A stretch of DNA of 64,000 nucleotides from Crenothrix sp. D3 (lineage in GTDB: Bacteria > Pseudomonadota > Gammaproteobacteria > Methylococcales > Methylomonadaceae), in NCBI GenBank assembly GCA_002134785.1, contig MBQZ01000018.1, forward strand, positions 124,001 to 188,000, in the 5' to 3' direction. The number at the start of each line of letters is the position of its first letter. Within the stretch, counting starts at the first letter, position 1. The position numbers and the translations under genes were made by a program. A model generated the notes under the pieces. That model did not search any database and was not told where the DNA came from. It was given only the letters and a program-made list of their open reading frames with translations. Positions 1-9,663 of the stretch are shown in pieces.

Positions 1-2522
1 ATTTGTACCGTGTCATTGGCGGATAATTGAAACGGCTCAGTTAAATCGGCTATCACTTTTAAGGCAATGATGTCAGCCGCTTCAGGGAATTTCAGGTTTT
101 CTAGCACGAGGACAAATTCATCACCGCCTAAACGCACCACCATATCGCTATCGCGCAAACAGCGGGTAATTCTTGCCGCAACTTGTTTCAGCAACTCATC
201 ACCAGCCGCGTGTCCTAACTTATCGTTCACCGCTTTGAATTTATCCAAATCCATCATAAAGACCGCAAATTGGCTATGATTACGACGATTAATGGCGATA
301 GCATACCGCAATCTATCCAATAATTTGCGCCGATTGGGTAAACCTGTGAGCGGGTCGTAAAAGGCTAATAGTTTAATTTCCTCTTCGGCGGCTTTGCGTT
401 CAGTAATGTCGATATGTGTTGACACATAATGGGTAATCTGGTCTTGGTTCGCTCTTACGGCAGTAATAGTCATGAATTCTGGATAAATATCACCATTTTT
501 ACGTTTATCCCAGATTTCGCCCTGCCAACCTCCGCTGTCATGAATGCTTTGCCATAAATTGTCATAAAACAAACGATCCTGTCGCCCAGAATGTAATATA
601 CGCGGTTTTTGATTAAGAACTTCTGCCTTGCTATAACCCGTAAGATTCGTAAATGCTTGATTGACATTAATAATATGGGTGCTGGCATCGGTAATCATCA
701 TGCCTACTGTCTGAGATTCAAAAATCGTGGCGGCAATGCGTAACTCCATTTCTGCGTGTTTGCGCTCGGTAATATCGTGAACTGTTGCTTGCAGCACGGT
801 TTTTTCATTTAAAATTAAGATATTGAGTAATACTTCAGTAAGAAAGCTCTCGCCTGTGTCTATTTTTTTATGTGTCCATTCAAAGCGCAATTGCCCTTTT
901 TCCAGTGCAGTAGCGATGTATTGCTGGGCGAGTATTAAGGAGCTTGTTCCACAAGGCTGTTCTAACGGTGATAAATCCGCAGGATGGTAAGTGCAAAATT
1001 CGGCAACTGTTTTACAACCGTATAAAGTAAGAGCCGCCTGATTACAATCAAAAATTACTGTATCCCACAACACTATTGCATCATTGCTTGAATCGTAAAG
1101 GGCGTGAAACTTTGATTCTGAATCGTATAAAGATTTTTCCAACCGCTTGCGTTCGGTGATTTCTCTTGTAAAGGCTAATTGGACAATATCACCATTTTCC
1201 AAGTTAAACGGGACTGCATGAGTTTCCATCCAGTGTCTTGTGTTTTTCAAGCCAATAATTTCAAATTCCATATTGCCTGACTTGCCATCACAGACGGCTT
1301 CATTAAAGGCTTGAAAAGCGTCACGATACTCAGGGGCAAGTAGTAAATAGACGCATTGATTGCGTACCTCATCTTCTGAGTCGGCTTCTATCATTGCCAA
1401 TCCTGACGAATTTATTGACAGCAGAGTGCCGTCACGCGCTACCAGTTTTACACATTCAGAGGTTGTATCGAGAATTGCGCGTAAGTGCCGTTCACTTTCT
1501 GTGAGTAGCTTTTCAATTTTTTTGCGGTCGCTAATATCCACCCAAAAACCAATAATTTGATAGGGTTTACCCGCTTCATCACACGTTAATCGTGCCTCGT
1601 TATACATCCAGCGATAGCTTCCATCCGCTGTGCGAAAGCGGTGTTCGTGCTGAAGTGTGTCATTTTTAAAAAGGTGCGACAGATGCTCATAAACCTGTGC
1701 GACATCATCAGGGTGAATATTGCTTTTCCAAAAATTGCATTTTTCATGGAATTGTTCGGGTAAGTATCCCAAAGTTGCAATGATATTCGGGCTGATATAG
1801 GTCAGCCTAAACGGCGGGGTTACTTCGCAAGTGAAGATTGTCACAGGTGCATTTGACAGCAAAAAATTCAGTTTTTCTTCACTTTTTTGCAATGCGCGTT
1901 CCATTTTTCTACGCTCAATTGCTCGGCTTTCTTTTTCTTCATTTTGGAAGGCAAGCTCTTTATTGGCAATGAGCAGCTCGGCTGCTTGTTTACTCGCGGT
2001 TATATCGGTTAAAACAATTCGCAGTGTGGGTTGGTGATCCGCTTTTAACATGGGAAGACAGTGCAGTTCTGCATAAAGCAAGTTATCGTTAGGCTGCTTT
2101 AGGCAAACTGTAATCGTTTTTTGCTGATTCCCCCGCATGACTTGAGCGAAAAAAAGATGCCAGCGATCCGAATCTGTGGCGTTGATAAAGCCTGCAAACC
2201 GCCGTTGTAGTAATTTGTAACGACTTTCTCTCAATAACGTTGCACCCGTCAGATTGATTTTTTCAATCAAGCCTTGATGTGAAAGCGTTAAATAGCCGAC
2301 GGGTGAAAACTCATACAAGTCAAAATAATCTTGCTGCGATTCTGCCAACGCCTCGTAAGATTGGCGTAAGTTCTCATTTTGCATTTCAAGTTCAATTTGA
2401 TGAACCTGAAGTTCGTAGAGTAATTCTTCAGCAGAGCGAGTGCGAGTCGCAGAATCTGTTGTGGACGCGGTGTGAAGTTGTTTCACAGCATCGGCGCGTA
2501 GTGAATTCTTTTTTTTGTCCAT
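1..2522 (-). CDS. PAS-domain sensor / diguanylate cyclase (GGDEF), C-terminus cut off by the window start
   Basis: Missing from the ORF track, probably because it has no stop inside the window. ATG at 2522-2520 reads MDKKKNSLRADAVKQLHTASTTDSATRTRSAEELLYELQVHQIELEMQNENLRQ; in the same frame near 110-140 it reads DMVVRLGGDEFVLVLENL (GGDEF motif). Frame agreement checked between the start and the GGDEF codons. Confidence 0.85.
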   Translation of the reverse strand, partial: MDKKKNSLRADAVKQLHTASTTDSATRTRSAEELLYELQVHQIELEMQNENLRQSYEALAESQQDYFDLYEFSPVGYLTLSHQGLIEKINLTGATLLRESRYKLLQRRFAGFINATDSDRWHLFFAQVMRGNQQKTITVCLKQPNDNLLYAELHCLPMLKADHQPTLRIVLTDITASKQAAELLIANKELAFQNEEKESRAIERRKMERALQKSEEKLNFLLSNAPVTIFTCEVTPPFRLTYISPNIIATLGYLPEQFHEKCNFWKSNIHPDDVAQVYEHLSHLFKNDTLQHEHRFRTADGSYRWMYNEARLTCDEAGKPYQIIGFWVDISDRKKIEKLLTESERHLRAILDTTSECVKLVARDGTLLSINSSGLAMIEADSEDEVRNQCVYLLLAPEYRDAFQAFNEAVCDGKSGNMEFEIIGLKNTRHWMETHAVPFNLENGDIVQLAFTREITERKRLEKSLYDSESKFHALYDSSNDAIVLWDTVIFDCNQAALTLYGCKTVAEFCTYHPADLSPLEQPCGTSSLILAQQYIATALEKGQLRFEWTHKKIDTGESFLTEVLLNILILNEKTVLQATVHDITERKHAEMELRIAATIFESQTVGMMITDASTHIINVNQAFTNLTGYSKAEVLNQKPRILHSGRQDRLFYDNLWQSIHDSGGWQGEIWDKRKNGDIYPEFMTITAVRANQDQITHYVSTHIDITERKAAEEEIKLLAFYDPLTGLPNRRKLLDRLRYAIAINRRNHSQFAVFMMDLDKFKAVNDKLGHAAGDELLKQVAARITRCLRDSDMVVRLGGDEFVLVLENLKFPEAADIIALKVIADLTEPFQLSANDTVQ

Positions 2523-2547
2523 ACCTTTATATAGCTAATAGCTAATG

Positions 2548-2664
2548 AAATGATTACAACACCGTTCGCACTGAGCTTGTCGAATGGTGTGAATGTGGGT
2601 TCTATAACTGAGCGAAGCCGAAGGACTCACCACGAACGGTATATTTTATTGTGCATTAGCTCTA
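2548..2664. repeat. Dispersed intergenic repeat (ACCGTTCGCACTGAGC...GAAGGACTCACCACGAACGGT), second copy at 58895-59015
   Basis: Direct comparison of the two copies; both contain the inverted ends ACCGTTCG / CGAACGGT. Confidence 0.85.
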
Positions 2665-2745
2665 CCCCACGAAATCGGGAAGAGCTTTTCTTTTTCCATG
2701 CTGAAAAGGATAACATTTTTCTAGTAGTGTGCGTAATATCAGTGA

Positions 2746-3522
2746 TTAATCAAAAATTGCCGCCTCCAGATGCTTACTTTCAGATAAACCTTTAAGTTTA
2801 GACTTGTCTTTTATGCCCGCGAAATGTGTCCCTGTTAAATTCGCCCCTGCAAAATTAGTCTCTTCTAGCGTTGTGCCTGTTAAATTCACATTCGTTAAAT
2901 CCGCATTGCTAAAATCTGCACCCGATAAATCGACACCAAACAAGTTAGCATTTTTTAATACGCTACCCGAAAGATTGGCAAACCGTAATAAAGCGCGATC
3001 AAGATTAGCATTGGTTAAATTCGCGCCTGTTAAATTGACATAATTCATACTGGCTCGCATTAAACCCATCGACTGATTTTTCATATCCACGCCCCAATTA
3101 GCGTTGGACAAATTGGCATGACTTAAATCAGCGCGGTCTAGCGTTGCAATAAAGCGACTGCCTGTTAAATTCGCATGGCTTAAATTCGCCCCACCGACAT
3201 GAACACCAAACACGCTGGTATTGGATAAATCAGCACCTGACAAATTGATTTTTGACATCACCGCTAAATCTAACACCAAGCCTGATAAATTGCTGTTGCT
3301 AAAATTGGCGCGGCGCATATCCGAACCCCATAAATTAGCATTTCTAAAATCCAATCCTGATAAATCTAACTCGGTTAAATCTTTCCGTTTTAAATCAGCA
3401 ACGTGGGTTTTATCGGCAGTAGCCAACCGTTGCTCTACTTCAGCACGCGTTAAATCGGCGGCTGATACCGATAAAGCCGTGCAAATGGCACATAGAGCTA
3501 AGCAATAGGCGGGGGTTTTCAT
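2746..3522 (-). CDS. Secreted pentapeptide-repeat protein
   Basis: Many A(N/D)Lxx repeats (ANLSHANLTGSRFIATLDRADLSHANLSNAN). Signal peptide MKTPAYCLALCAICTALSVSA supports a start at 3522 rather than 3612. Confidence 0.9.
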   Translation of the reverse strand: MKTPAYCLALCAICTALSVSAADLTRAEVEQRLATADKTHVADLKRKDLTELDLSGLDFRNANLWGSDMRRANFSNSNLSGLVLDLAVMSKINLSGADLSNTSVFGVHVGGANLSHANLTGSRFIATLDRADLSHANLSNANWGVDMKNQSMGLMRASMNYVNLTGANLTNANLDRALLRFANLSGSVLKNANLFGVDLSGADFSNADLTNVNLTGTTLEETNFAGANLTGTHFAGIKDKSKLKGLSESKHLEAAIFD

Positions 3523-3701
3523 GTGTGTAACTCCAAGTAAAAGTATGAAATAGAAATCAAAAAACCCTATTTTTGATTCCGCAGTTAAATTATCACAGGA
3601 GATAATTTGCAAAAATAGTCTGTTTGATGAACATCAGGATGTCAAATATTACGACTAACTAAAATACTGTCATCAGTCAATTCACAACTCAAGCGGTCTT
3701 C

Positions 3702-3721
3702 AATAGGGCAAATGCCCTATT
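3702..3721. promoter_or_regulatory. Perfect palindrome AATAGGGCA-AA-TGCCCTATT upstream of TonB receptor 1
   Basis: 9-bp perfect arms; the equivalent position upstream of receptor 2 (7133-7152) carries AATAAGGCA-AA-TGCCTTAGT, with a compensatory change in both arms. Confidence 0.5.
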
Positions 3722-3860
3722 TCAATATAAAAAGTAGGTTATATCCCCCTGTATATATACACAAAAAATACAACCAATTGAATTTAAACAATAATTTTTA
3801 TGGCGCATAAATTGCTAATGTTATAGTTCATTATAAAAATAAGTTATACAGGAATTGTTA

Positions 3861-6197
3861 GTGATTGATTTTAAACATCCCATAGTCAATAGAGAACACG
3901 CGAGACACGATTTTACTAAAGCTGCCATTATTGCTTTAGCTATTCCTGCATTGACACTGTCGATGACAACGCTAGCCACTGCTGAAACGGTTAAAAAAGC
4001 CGACTCTAAAACGGCAAAATCGAAAACATCAACCGCACAGAACGTACCCAGAAGTGAGAATCGTATTACTACACTTAATGAGATGACAGTTTCTGAAAAA
4101 CAATCGCATATTGATAATTGGCTAACCGAAGATATTGACTCTATCCCTGTGCAAAAAAGAACCGAACTGGGTCATTTGACCATGACCACGCCGCTGGCGG
4201 GTAGCGTCATCGATCAGCAAGAGCTGCAAACAGTCAAATACGTCGATTTTCTCCGTGAGCAGCTAAGCCGCGTTCCCAGTATTAGTTTGGGGCGCAATAT
4301 CCGTATAGCTGATGGTGGTAAAGCCTATACCAATAGCTTAATTGATGGCTTTGTCGTCGGTTCACCCACGGTTGGCAGCATGAGTCAGCCCGATACCATC
4401 AATCCTAAGGAAGTGGAGTCTATCGAAGTGATACGCGGCCCTGCTTCGGTGTTATATCCTAGCAATGGTATCGGTGGCACAATCAATGTTATTACTAAAG
4501 ACCCCAGTAAATTGCCTGAATACTCACTGTCTCAGGAAATCGGTATGTATGATTTATACAGAACGCAAGGTTCAGCCAGTGGTACGGTAAAAAGCCCTAT
4601 CAATGACATTGGTTATTTTGTTGGCTTTAATGCTATGCAATACAATCCGTGGAAAGATAGAACTAAATCTGAGCGTTATTCTGGCACGGGAAAAGTCGTA
4701 CTTCATCCCGATGATGTGTCAAAACTCACGTTACGATTTGATTATACCAGTTGGTATCAGCAAGACCCTGGCAGTCTTACTCGACAACAATGGGTTAATA
4801 ACTGGCAGCAAGCCAATCCTGCTATGTTGAATTTATATCAGGATTTTCAATATATTTCAGGCGTTGCTTCCTATAAACGTAAAGTGGGTGATGGTGGTGA
4901 ATTGGAAGTATCTTTTTCACGCCGCGATAAAATTGGCACTGACGCTAACCCTGGTGGCGGTAGTGCTGCCTCCAGTACCACGCAGCAAGAAATCAATTAT
5001 GGGCAGAACAACGCCCATACCGTTTATCGACAAGATTTTGATTTTGTGAAATCCCGTGTTTATACAGGTGTCGATGTCATTAACGGTTATCAAGACGTTG
5101 AAATATGGAATCGTCCTGCCAGTGGCTTTAATAGAACAACCAAAGCATCCGCTTCCAGCTATACCGAAACCCAAGTCGCCCCGTTTATGCAGTACGAATT
5201 TTCACCGCTCAATGGCGTATTCAAAGACGGCTTTTTAGCCTCTATGGATAACTTACGCTTTAATTTCGGGTTGCGTTATGAAGATTTTCAACAGCACTAT
5301 TATCAAACCTACAATTCCGCAGGCGGTGTACTTAAAAACAGTGGACAGAATTTTGATAAATTAATCAAAAAAGGCGGCTTAGATTATGAATATGTCAAAG
5401 ATCATACACTGTGGTTTGGTGTTGCCGATGGTTGGTTAGTGCCAGGAGCAAGTGTCAATGTTACCGCACAATATCCCAATGAAAACGTAACGCCTGAAAC
5501 CAGTATTACCAAACAACTGGGGTTGAGAGGCTTTTTTCGTGAGCAAGGGCTGACCTATGACATCACTGGCTTTGAAACCAACATTGATAACTACATCGCC
5601 TCGGTATTGTGTAGTGATAATCCGTCGATGTGCAACGGGTGGGCAAAATTACCTAACACGATCACTACAGGTCGAGTTACCACGGTCAACACGGCTAAAA
5701 CCACCGCTTCTTATACAGGCAACCCTGGAAAAGCCACTGTGAGAGGCTTTGAAACTAGCTTGGCGTACCAACCGCATGAGATGGTTAAATTTAGCGTTGC
5801 ACACACCTTAAGCTGGAACGTATTCAATAATTACAATGTGGGTGCGGTTAAATTAAATGGCGTGACAATGGCTATTTCACCCAAGCATCATGTTAATGGA
5901 CGTATTGCCGTGTATCCCATCAAAGGCTTAAGTGTGGAACTGGAAGCCGATTACTTAAGTCGCTACCAAACCAATATTCAAAATACCGACAGCTATGCAC
6001 GCCCCATGTTATTCAATTTGCGCAGTAGTTATCAGTTGAAAAACTGGACACTGTCATTGCAAGCTCTCAATTTATTAAATACTAAATATTCATCCAAAGT
6101 ATCTGCTAATGCGGCGAATGTTCAAAGTTATGGAGGCATTACTGGCATAGCTGATAGCCCGTTTCAGTTCCGCGCAGGGCTGGAATACAATTTTTAA
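3861..6197 (+). CDS. TonB-dependent outer-membrane receptor (copy 1)
   Basis: Signal peptide-like N-terminus (TKAAIIALAIPALTLSMTTLATAE), plug motif IEVIRGPASVLYPSNGIGGTINVITK, C-terminal FQFRAGLEYNF. GTG start at 3861 matches the start of the paralogue at 7288. Confidence 0.93.
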   Translation: MIDFKHPIVNREHARHDFTKAAIIALAIPALTLSMTTLATAETVKKADSKTAKSKTSTAQNVPRSENRITTLNEMTVSEKQSHIDNWLTEDIDSIPVQKRTELGHLTMTTPLAGSVIDQQELQTVKYVDFLREQLSRVPSISLGRNIRIADGGKAYTNSLIDGFVVGSPTVGSMSQPDTINPKEVESIEVIRGPASVLYPSNGIGGTINVITKDPSKLPEYSLSQEIGMYDLYRTQGSASGTVKSPINDIGYFVGFNAMQYNPWKDRTKSERYSGTGKVVLHPDDVSKLTLRFDYTSWYQQDPGSLTRQQWVNNWQQANPAMLNLYQDFQYISGVASYKRKVGDGGELEVSFSRRDKIGTDANPGGGSAASSTTQQEINYGQNNAHTVYRQDFDFVKSRVYTGVDVINGYQDVEIWNRPASGFNRTTKASASSYTETQVAPFMQYEFSPLNGVFKDGFLASMDNLRFNFGLRYEDFQQHYYQTYNSAGGVLKNSGQNFDKLIKKGGLDYEYVKDHTLWFGVADGWLVPGASVNVTAQYPNENVTPETSITKQLGLRGFFREQGLTYDITGFETNIDNYIASVLCSDNPSMCNGWAKLPNTITTGRVTTVNTAKTTASYTGNPGKATVRGFETSLAYQPHEMVKFSVAHTLSWNVFNNYNVGAVKLNGVTMAISPKHHVNGRIAVYPIKGLSVELEADYLSRYQTNIQNTDSYARPMLFNLRSSYQLKNWTLSLQALNLLNTKYSSKVSANAANVQSYGGITGIADSPFQFRAGLEYNF

Positions 6198-6221
6198 CAA
6201 CCACAACCAAGAGCAAATACC

Positions 6222-6535
6222 ATGAAAAAACACTGATCATCCTTGCATTAATGATGAGCGTCCCGTTAAGCGTTATAGCGGCTGAACCTGCTAAAGACTG
6301 CAAAAAAGGCGAGTGGCTGACTAAAGACTTAGGCTTGAATGCAGAGCAGCAAACCAAAGTTGACGCTTTGTTTGAGCAAAATGAAGTTAAAAAGAAAGCC
6401 TTGCACGATGAACTCAGTGCGCAAATAAAAGAAGTGCTGACACCTGAACAACACGCAAAAATGAAAGAAAAACACGATCAAATGAAAGCCAAGCACGCTG
6501 AAATAAAAGGCAAACACAGTTGCCCAGCAGAATAA
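6222..6535 (+). pseudogene. Spy/CpxP-like small periplasmic protein, copy 1, with a one-base frameshift in the signal peptide
   Basis: ATG + 6 A gives M K K H stop. The paralogue at 9664 has ATG + 7 A and reads MKKTLIALALMMTLPLTAMA. Downstream 6251-6535 stays open (LTKDLGLNAEQQTKVDALFEQNEVKKKALHDEL). Confidence 0.7.
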
Positions 6536-6555
6536 ACAATAACGGTTAGCTTTTG

Positions 6556-6581
6556 TTCCCACGCTGCTTCGTGCGTGGGAA
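6556..6581. repeat. Hairpin TTCCCACGC-TGCTTCG-TGCGTGGGAA
   Basis: Inverted repeat visible in sequence between copy 1 and the truncated receptor. Confidence 0.6.
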
Positions 6582-6630
6582 TGATAGTAATAACTTCATC
6601 AATCTACACTCATTGTCGAGAGCTATCAGA

Positions 6631-7137
6631 ATGAAACATCTACCACTTCTCTCCTTACTTACTGTTTTTTTCAGTACCAACACACACGCAGCCTTGTGGT
6701 TTACCGACCAACCAGCTGATAAAGCCATGCCTGCCAAGCAATCCACATCGAAAACCAAAGCAGATAGCCAAGCGAGTGACGAAACCGACAAGCAGGCGGT
6801 AAAAGGTCTGGAAGAAATGGTGGTCAGTGCGACCAAGACTGAAACCTTGCTTTCCAATGCCCTCGCCGCTGTGAGTGTCGTGACTCAAAAAGACATGGAG
6901 TCAAAAAATATTTCAAGATTAGGTGACGCATTGATCAGAGTTCCCAGTTTATTCTTAGGTTTCAATGCCACTGGACAGACGCAAGGTGCGTCTGGTTCGG
7001 GTGGTTTTTCGTTGCGCGGTGTCGATACCCGCCGCACATTGGTATTGGTTGATGGACAACCGTTACAGGATGTCAAATATTACGACCAACTAAAATACTA
7101 TCGTCAATCAATTCACAACCCAAGCGTTTTTCAATAA
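6631..7137 (+). pseudogene. 5' fragment of a third TonB-dependent receptor
   Basis: Signal peptide MKHLPLLSLLTVFFSTNTHA, TonB-box/plug-like LEEMVVSATKTETLLSNALAAVSVVTQKDME and GFSLRGVDTRRTLVLVDGQPLQD; the barrel is missing and the ORF runs into the duplicated upstream region of receptor 2. Confidence 0.85.
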
Positions 7138-7287
7138 GGCAAATGCCTTAGTCCCATAAAAAAAATAGGTGATATACCCTACACTACCCTCTCTAAAAAC
7201 ATAACAACCTGAATTTAAAGTCTTATTTTAATGGCATACAACTTGCTTTTTGTATGATTCATTATAAAAATAATACAGGAGTTGTGA

Positions 7288-9639
7288 GTGATTAATTTTA
7301 AACATTCCACACTAAATACATTAAATATAGAGAGCGCAAGACACAACTTTACTAAAGCTACCATTATTGCTTTAGCCATTCCCGCACTGACTCTGTCGAT
7401 GACAACGCCCGCTACCGCTGAAACAGTCAAAAACTCAGCTTCAAAAACGGCAAAATCGAAAACATCAACAGCGAAGAACGTACCCAGTAGTGAGGATCGT
7501 ATTATTGCACTCGATGAGATGACGGTTTCTGACAAACAATCGCATATTGATAATTGGTTGACCGAAGATATTGACTCTATCCCTGTGCAAAAAAGAACCG
7601 AACTGGGTAAATTAACCATGACCACACCCATAGCAGGGAGTGTCATCGATCAGCAAGAGCTGCAAACCGTCAAATACGTCGATCTTCTTCGTGAGCAACT
7701 GAGTCGAGTGCCAGGAATCAGTATGCAGCGTAATATTCGTATACCCGACGGTGGTAAATCCTATACCAATGGTGCAGTTGATGGTTTTATGGTCGGCTCA
7801 CCCAGCAATGGCAACACCACCAACAATACCGATACGATTAATCCCAAAGAAATAGAGTCTATTGAGGTGATGCGCGGTCCTGCTTCCGTGTTGTATCCCA
7901 GTAATGGCATCGGTGGCACTATCAATATTATTACCAAAGACCCCAGTAAATCACCTGAATACTCGCTGTCTCAGGAAATCGGTATGTATGATTTATATCG
8001 AACACAAGGCTCTGCGAGTGGCACGGTAAAAAGCCCTATCAATGACATCGGCTACTTTGTTGGCATTAGCGCGTTGCAATACAATCCGTGGCGAGATAGA
8101 AGTAAATCAAGGCGCACCTCTAGCACGGGTAAAGTGGTCTTACATCCCGATGACGTGTCAAAACTCACCTTACGATTTGATTATACCGATTGGTATCAAC
8201 AAAATGGCGGTCCTCTTAGCAGACAACAATGGAGTCAAAACTGGCAGCAAGCCAATCCTGCCATGCAGAATTTATATCAAAATTTCCAATATATTTCAGG
8301 ACTTGCGTCTTATAAACGTCAAGTCGGTAATGGCGGAGAGTTGGAAGTGTCTTTTTCAAAGCGCGATAAGAATGGAATCGATGCGAACCCAGGCGGTGGT
8401 AGTGGTGCATCCAGTACCACTGAGCAACACGTTAATCATGGTCAACATAATGCCCATACCGTTTATCGACAAGATTTTGATTTTGTTAAATCGCGCGTTT
8501 ATACGGGTGTCGATATTAATAACGGTTATCAAAATACCGACATTTGGAATCGTGCAGCAAATAGTTTCACAGCAACCTCTAAAGCATCGGCTAGTGTCTA
8601 TCATGAAACTCAAGTCGCCCCGTTTATGCAGTACGAATTTTCACCGCTGAACGGGGTATTTAAAGAAGGCTTTTTGTCTTCGATGGATAATCTACGTTTT
8701 AACTTTGGTTTGCGCCATGAAGATTATCAACAGCATTATTACCAGACCTATAACGCGGCAGGCGGCGTACTTAAAAATAGTGGGCAGAATTTCAATAAAT
8801 TAATCAAAAAAGGTGGTTTAGATTATGAATATGTCAAAGATCACACGCTGTGGTTCGGGGTTGCCGATGGTTGGTTGGTCCCAGGAGCGAGTGCCAGTGT
8901 CACCGCACAATATCCCAACTATAACGTAACGCCTGAAACCAGTATTACCAAACAACTGGGCTTGCGTGGTTTTTTTCGCGAGCAAGGGATGACCTACGAC
9001 ATCACCGCCTTTGAAACCAACATTGATAACTACATGGCATCCGTGTTGTGTAGTGATAATCCATCGGTGTGCGGCGCGTCGTGGTCAAAATTACCTAACA
9101 CTATCACTACAGGTCGAGTTACCACGGTCAACACGGCTAAAACCACCGCCTCTTATACGGGTAATCCAGGTAAAGTCACCGTTAGGGGGTTCGAGACCAG
9201 CTTGGCGTACCAACCGCATGACATGGTTAAATTTAGCGTTGCTCACACCTTGAACTGGAACTTTTGGAATAATTACAATGCAGGAGCAGTTAAATTAAAT
9301 GGGGTCACTATGGTCGGTGCGCCTAAGCACCATGTGAATGCGCGTGTCGCTGTTTATCCAGTGTCTGGATTAAGCGTGGAATTAGAAGCTGACTACTTGA
9401 GTCGCTACTACACCAATATCCAAAATACCAATACTTACTCACGCCCCATGTTGTTTAATTTGCGCAGTAGCTATCAATTGAAAAATTGGACGCTGTCATT
9501 GCAAGCTCTCAATTTATTAAATACCAAATACTCATCCAGAGTAACTTCCGATGCCGCTAATGTTCAAACTTACCAAGGTCTAGCGGGTATCAGCGATGGT
9601 CCATTTCAGTTCCGTGCAGGGCTAGAATACAATTTTTAA
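7288..9639 (+). CDS. TonB-dependent outer-membrane receptor (copy 2)
   Basis: Close paralogue of 3861-6197; plug motif IEVMRGPASVLYPSNGIGGTINIITK; C-terminal FQFRAGLEYNF. Confidence 0.93.
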   Translation: MINFKHSTLNTLNIESARHNFTKATIIALAIPALTLSMTTPATAETVKNSASKTAKSKTSTAKNVPSSEDRIIALDEMTVSDKQSHIDNWLTEDIDSIPVQKRTELGKLTMTTPIAGSVIDQQELQTVKYVDLLREQLSRVPGISMQRNIRIPDGGKSYTNGAVDGFMVGSPSNGNTTNNTDTINPKEIESIEVMRGPASVLYPSNGIGGTINIITKDPSKSPEYSLSQEIGMYDLYRTQGSASGTVKSPINDIGYFVGISALQYNPWRDRSKSRRTSSTGKVVLHPDDVSKLTLRFDYTDWYQQNGGPLSRQQWSQNWQQANPAMQNLYQNFQYISGLASYKRQVGNGGELEVSFSKRDKNGIDANPGGGSGASSTTEQHVNHGQHNAHTVYRQDFDFVKSRVYTGVDINNGYQNTDIWNRAANSFTATSKASASVYHETQVAPFMQYEFSPLNGVFKEGFLSSMDNLRFNFGLRHEDYQQHYYQTYNAAGGVLKNSGQNFNKLIKKGGLDYEYVKDHTLWFGVADGWLVPGASASVTAQYPNYNVTPETSITKQLGLRGFFREQGMTYDITAFETNIDNYMASVLCSDNPSVCGASWSKLPNTITTGRVTTVNTAKTTASYTGNPGKVTVRGFETSLAYQPHDMVKFSVAHTLNWNFWNNYNAGAVKLNGVTMVGAPKHHVNARVAVYPVSGLSVELEADYLSRYYTNIQNTNTYSRPMLFNLRSSYQLKNWTLSLQALNLLNTKYSSRVTSDAANVQTYQGLAGISDGPFQFRAGLEYNF

Positions 9640-9663
9640 CAACCACAACCCAGAGGAAATACC

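Larger units (their letters stand above)
3635..6535 (+). repeat. Tandem duplication unit, copy 1 (upstream region + TonB receptor + Spy-like gene)
   Basis: Homologous to 7066-9999 starting at the shared sequence CAGGATGTCAAATATTACGA and continuing through receptor and small gene. Confidence 0.85.

Noticed and set aside
2550-2795. 81-aa ORF MITTPFALSLSNGVNVG...
   Set aside because: It begins inside the dispersed intergenic repeat 2548-2664 and overlaps the real pentapeptide gene on the other strand.
2804-3508. Plus-strand ORFs rich in K-S-A-P (79 and 95 aa)
   Set aside because: Antisense readings of the pentapeptide-repeat gene; the periodic codons make long antisense ORFs.
8042-8650. 202-aa plus-strand ORF inside receptor 2
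   Set aside because: Alternate frame of a strong TonB receptor gene; no recognisable motif. The similar short ORFs at 4603-5238 in receptor 1 are explained the same way.
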